Shown here: positions 30,394-32,767 of the stretch, one piece after another | How positions within the stretch are numbered: position 1 is the first letter of the stretch | Layout: every line of letters begins with the position of its first letter | Assembly: GCA_900770025.1 (NCBI GenBank) | Contig: CAAGIW010000014.1 | Location: 1-32,767, forward strand | Direction: 5' to 3' | DNA from: an uncultured Prevotella sp. | GTDB taxonomy: Bacteria; Bacteroidota; Bacteroidia; Bacteroidales; Bacteroidaceae | DNA length: 32,767 nt | Notes under the pieces: generated by a model | Database searches by the model: none | What the model saw: the letters and a program-made list of their open reading frames with translations, nothing else | Told to the model about the DNA's origin: nothing | Position numbers and translations under genes: made by a program

Positions 30394-30425
30394 CAAAAGT
30401 AAGCATTTTCCTCTTTTTGCCCAAA
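30394..30425 (-). promoter_or_regulatory. Promoter of gpx-trxB
   Basis: On the minus strand TTTG (30422-30425) and TACTTTTG (30394-30401) are 20 bp apart, matching the Bacteroidetes -33/-7 pair. It supports a two-gene transcript starting about 110 bp before gpx. Confidence 0.65.
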
Positions 30426-30555
30426 TCTTTTGCCATCTTTTTGGGCATGATGTTGGCGAATGTGGAGTTTATTCCGTCTGATTGATTTATATCAAAAAAA
30501 CGGTGTGTTTATGTTATAAAACATATTTTGGTCGCCAGCGTGTCGTGTTTTATTG

Positions 30556-30563
30556 TAATTTTG
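30556..30563 (+). promoter_or_regulatory. Orphan -7 box ahead of a gene-free transcript
   Basis: TAATTTTG is a full TAnnTTTG match. No protein gene follows on the plus strand; the next strong signal is a terminator at 30701-30738. Confidence 0.5.
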
Positions 30564-30569
30564 CTGCAT

Positions 30570-30738
30570 CAAAAGGCGGTGGAAGTCCCCATGCGTGAGG
30601 CCTTGACCGCAGAATGACAGGAGAAAGAACAGAAAGCATAGGAAAGATATAGATAGGTAGAGTAGTTAAGGTAATAAGATTGTAAGAAGGTAGATGTTTA
30701 AAAGGCTGCGTGTTTGCGATGAACATGCAGCCTTTCTT
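30570..30738 (+). ncRNA. Candidate small RNA between an orphan promoter and a terminator
   Basis: About 170 bases lie between the -7 box at 30556 and a strong stem (AAAGGCTGC-G-TGTT and AACA-T-GCAGCCTTT, 30701-30735) with a T-rich tail. The 5' part can fold into a hairpin (GCGGT at about 30576 with ACCGC near 30609). A purine-rich, A/G-biased stretch (about 30615-30695) follows that looks unstructured. Only tiny frames are present (e.g. an 8-codon ATG at 30591), so a peptide leader is unlikely but not excluded, as no gene follows in this direction. I could not match it to 6S, tmRNA, RNase P or SRP RNA. The call is inference from signals. Confidence 0.45.
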
Positions 30739-30793
30739 GCGTGGTTATCGTTCGACCGAAACCATCCTTTGGTCGCCTATTTCTATCGTTTAT

Positions 30794-30953
30794 CCCAAAT
30801 CGCATTAGCGTTATGATGATAACTGCTTATATTTTTGAACAGATGTCTTTACGTTTTGAGGGAGCAATGGGGTTCCATTGTAACCGATAAGCGGAAAGAC
30901 AGATGACAAAAAGAAAGCACGTTTGCGCATAACAGTCTAATGGCCGATTTGGG
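30794..30953 (+). repeat. MITE-like element, copy 1
   Basis: A 160-bp unit has terminal inverted repeats: left CCCAAATCGCATTAGCGTTATG, right (inverse) CCCAAATCGGCCATTAGAC.GTTATG, so about 20 of 26 positions agree. TA flanks both ends (a possible TA target duplication). Its interior has no open frame of note. The second copy at the window's right edge matches its left 50 bp almost exactly, apart from two extra bases. It lies 37 bp from the ATPase stop. Confidence 0.65.
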
Positions 30954-30990
30954 TATATATCAGATAGCCTGTCCGTGCAGCATGCAAAGA

Positions 30991-32403
30991 CTATTCTGCA
31001 AACAGATCGTCTATCACCACCTCGCTCTGGATGGTGCCGCTATACATGTTCTTTTTTAATCCGTATGTCGTTACAAACGTCTGATGTATGGCTTTATGTG
31101 TCTTGGTTGATGCACGGAAAGTCTCAGCGCGTTCACGCAACCGCTCATCGTATTGCTTGGTGATTTCAAACTCGCCTTGCGAGAATTTCATTTCACACAA
31201 ATTGATGGTTTGGTCTCTGCGGTCAATGATCAGGTCTATTTGTGCTCCGTCGTCTTTCCATCCACATACGTCGCTTTGTATTCCGCTGATGCCTAACTTC
31301 TGCTTGATCTGCCGAATATGGTGGAGGGCCAGCTGCTCGAATGAGTAACCGCTCCATGCTCTGCGTGAGGGTGAGTCTATCATGTTTTGCCAGCGCTTTT
31401 CGTCTTGACCGCGGTATCCTTTTACATAGCGAAGGTGGAACAACGTAAACAGGTCAGTTAGCTGGTATATGGTACCTCGCTCGGTCTTGCCAAAAGCGGT
31501 GTACTGACGGATGAAGTCGCAGTCGCACAGGTTTCGCAGTGCTTTGGTCAGTGCACCGCCGTCTTCAATCTTGGTGGCTGTTATGATTTCAGTGCGAGTC
31601 AGTCCCGATGCCTTGTTTGCCAGTGTCTCGATAATCTGTTTGTGCAATGTAGCTTCGTTGAAGAGCGAGCGGAACAGAAAATGGTATTCTTGCGAAAGCG
31701 GTGCGTTCTGCACGAAGAAAAGGTTGTCCACATTTTGGGTCAGGCTTTTGTCTCGCTCAAGCATCTGCAGATACAGGGGAGTGCCGCCAAGTATCATGTA
31801 GCATTCTGCAATCTGGTAGCGATTCCAGTGTATATCCCTTGACTCAAGGTATTGTTCTGTCTCGTGGAGCGAGAAAGGGGCAAGGTAGATGCTTCGGGTG
31901 GTTCTGTTGTATAATCCGCCTTTCTCCGAAAGAACATTCTCGCGCATCCATGTGGTGGCGCTTCCGCAGACAATCAGTTTGAGGCGGTTGTTTGTGGCTC
32001 CCCAAGAGTTCCAGAAATACTCAAAGGCCTTGATGAACCGGCTCTTTTGCGTGTCCATCCAGGGCAACTCGTCGAGGAAAACTACAATGGGACTTTCTCC
32101 GTCTATTGATTCAAGGTATTCGCGCAGCTGGGCAAAGGAGTCAAACCAGTCCTTTGCCACTTTCCATTTACGCCCAGAATAGTGTTCCAACTGACGGGTG
32201 AATTCGCCAATCTGCTCTTTCTTCGTACCTTGATAGATACCGGTGGAATAGAAGCTGAAGGTGTCGTTGAAATACTGTCTCACCAGAAAGGTCTTGCCGA
32301 TGCGGCGCCTTCCGTAAATGGCAATAAGCTCAGGGGACTTTGATTCAATACGCTGGCGCAGAATCTGCTGCTCAGCCTTTCTGCCTATGATGACCTCACG
32401 CAT
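30991..32403 (-). CDS. DUF234-type AAA ATPase (archaeal ATPase family)
   Basis: This 470-residue protein has an N-terminal P-loop ATPase domain and a C-terminal DUF234 domain. REVIIGRKAEQQIL precedes Walker A AIYGRRRIGKTFLV (about 28-41), and IVVFLDELPWMDT is Walker B. The DUF234 part (about 350-470) carries GAQIDLIIDRRDQTINLCEMKFS, with a D...ExK arrangement of the PD-(D/E)XK nuclease-like fold. Such proteins are frequent in Bacteroidetes and archaea and often occur in several copies; their function is uncertain. The start at 32403 is chosen because the -7 box at 32425-32432 overlaps the upstream ATG (32427). The gene is flanked by two copies of a MITE-like repeat, as a movable cassette would be. 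Confidence 0.9.
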   Translation of the reverse strand: MREVIIGRKAEQQILRQRIESKSPELIAIYGRRRIGKTFLVRQYFNDTFSFYSTGIYQGTKKEQIGEFTRQLEHYSGRKWKVAKDWFDSFAQLREYLESIDGESPIVVFLDELPWMDTQKSRFIKAFEYFWNSWGATNNRLKLIVCGSATTWMRENVLSEKGGLYNRTTRSIYLAPFSLHETEQYLESRDIHWNRYQIAECYMILGGTPLYLQMLERDKSLTQNVDNLFFVQNAPLSQEYHFLFRSLFNEATLHKQIIETLANKASGLTRTEIITATKIEDGGALTKALRNLCDCDFIRQYTAFGKTERGTIYQLTDLFTLFHLRYVKGYRGQDEKRWQNMIDSPSRRAWSGYSFEQLALHHIRQIKQKLGISGIQSDVCGWKDDGAQIDLIIDRRDQTINLCEMKFSQGEFEITKQYDERLRERAETFRASTKTHKAIHQTFVTTYGLKKNMYSGTIQSEVVIDDLFAE

Positions 32404-32424
32404 ATTACAAGCATTAAGTTTGTG

Positions 32425-32432
32425 CAAAGATA
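32425..32432 (-). promoter_or_regulatory. -7 box of the ATPase gene
   Basis: On the minus strand this is TATCTTTG, a full consensus match. It covers the ATG at 32427, so translation must begin downstream, at 32403. Confidence 0.6.
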
Positions 32433-32453
32433 GACGAAAAATTCAGATTCTCT

Positions 32454-32486
32454 GTCGGTAACTCGATTTTTTTTCCACTTACCGAC
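32454..32486. promoter_or_regulatory. Inverted repeat upstream of the ATPase promoter
   Basis: GTCGGTAA (32454-32461) and TTACCGAC (32479-32486) are perfect 8-bp inverse copies around a T-rich centre, just upstream of the -7 box. It may be an operator or a terminator for leftward transcription; no regulator is identified. Confidence 0.45.
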
Positions 32487-32717
32487 TAAGAATCGCGCTT
32501 GTTTTGCAAAATTTTCTCTTGGGAAGACAAGTAATCTCGGCAAAGGATGGCTGGAGATGAGCCTTCCGTTTGCCGTGAATCGAGGGGCGAAATCCCATCA
32601 TGTGAGGTATGTTTTTTTTGGCGAAGTTCCCTCTCAATCTGTCTAAGAGGATGCCTGTTTGGTAGGTTATGATGTGTATGTTTATGCAAAAACAGGCCGA
32701 AAAAGACCTTTTTTTAA
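32487..32717. other. Gene-free stretch before the second MITE-like copy
   Basis: No convincing coding frame or RNA is seen. A 67-codon minus-strand frame lacks a ribosome site and any motif and is judged a chance frame. GTTTTGCAAAA near 32500 resembles the palindrome of the 22-bp-array element but has no units next to it. Confidence 0.5.
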
Positions 32718-32767
32718 CCCAAATCGGCCATTAGCGTTATGATGATAACTGCTTATATTTTTGAACA
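32718..32767 (+). repeat. MITE-like element, copy 2 (cut by window edge)
   Basis: The last 50 bp match the left end of the element at 30794 base for base, except for an added GC after CCCAAATCG. This makes the terminal sequence identical to the right end of copy 1 over CCCAAATCGGCCATTAG. The rest lies beyond the window. Confidence 0.7.

Noticed and set aside
30570..30738. 6S, tmRNA or SRP RNA identity of the candidate RNA
   Set aside because: No long central-bulge hairpin, tag-peptide frame or SRP tetraloop motif is visible.
32404..32427. Eight-residue N-terminal extension of the ATPase
   Set aside because: Its ATG lies within the -7 box of the gene's own promoter.
32495..32510. A fourth copy of the 22-bp-array element at GTTTTGCAAAA
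   Set aside because: Only the short palindrome matches; no 22-bp unit or flank is nearby.
32486..32689. A 67-codon minus-strand frame near the right edge
   Set aside because: Low-complexity His-rich start, no promoter or ribosome site, no family.

Overview
The window most likely comes from a Bacteroidales chromosome, probably Prevotellaceae. The main reasons are a fused MurF-alanine racemase, a bifunctional Fkp fucokinase/GDP-fucose pyrophosphorylase, a GSCFA protein, the ftsX-DUF3098-uppP-truB-queA gene order, and many TAnnTTTG (-7) promoter boxes of the Bacteroidetes sigma type. The genus is an inference from gene content, not from a marker gene.

Layout. Positions 1-7270 are visibly more AT-rich and look acquired. 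They hold the end of a DUF3943 gene, a decayed transposase remnant, an AraC regulator with a frameshifted NAD(P)-binding reductase behind it, and a divergent TolC/EmrA/EmrB-type tripartite efflux operon. About 650 bp without a convincing gene follows, ending in a 69-bp inverted repeat and divergent promoter-like boxes. From 7.48 kb the base composition becomes core-like: mtnN-luxS (activated methyl cycle), then a convergent hexuronate-type MFS transporter. On the minus strand come fkp, GSCFA and murF-alr, then a radical SAM protein and a MaoC-like hydratase. On the plus strand a housekeeping run follows: ftsX, DUF3098, uppP, truB, queA, folK, then a secreted GH28 pectinase. Next are a small unknown gene, a lipoprotein with DnaJ-type zinc fingers, rpsO, typA, and gpx-trxB. 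The window ends with an orphan promoter-terminator pair (candidate small RNA) and a DUF234-type ATPase gene bracketed by two copies of a MITE-like repeat.

How the genes work together. Efflux: the AraC protein probably controls the divergent pump through two direct repeats spaced 21 bp apart next to the pump promoter. Methyl cycle: MtnN and LuxS together recycle S-adenosylhomocysteine to homocysteine. Envelope: MurF-Alr, UppP and FtsX serve the cell wall, and Fkp supplies GDP-fucose for surface glycans. Pectin use: the GH28 enzyme and the hexuronate transporter fit one diet, although they lie about 13 kb apart. Redox: GPx and TrxB form a likely two-gene operon.

Most unusual signal. Three intergenic regions (8795-9033, 17011-17194 inverted, 25325-25568) are copies of one non-coding element of about 180-245 bp. 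Its ends are imperfect inverted repeats. Its centre is a tandem array of exactly 22-bp units of the form TTCY-AAAA-N7-TTTT-GCR. The 7-bp core is nearly uniform inside a copy but differs between copies (CTGCCAC or its inverse in two copies, TGGTGCG in the third). I do not recognise this as a described family.
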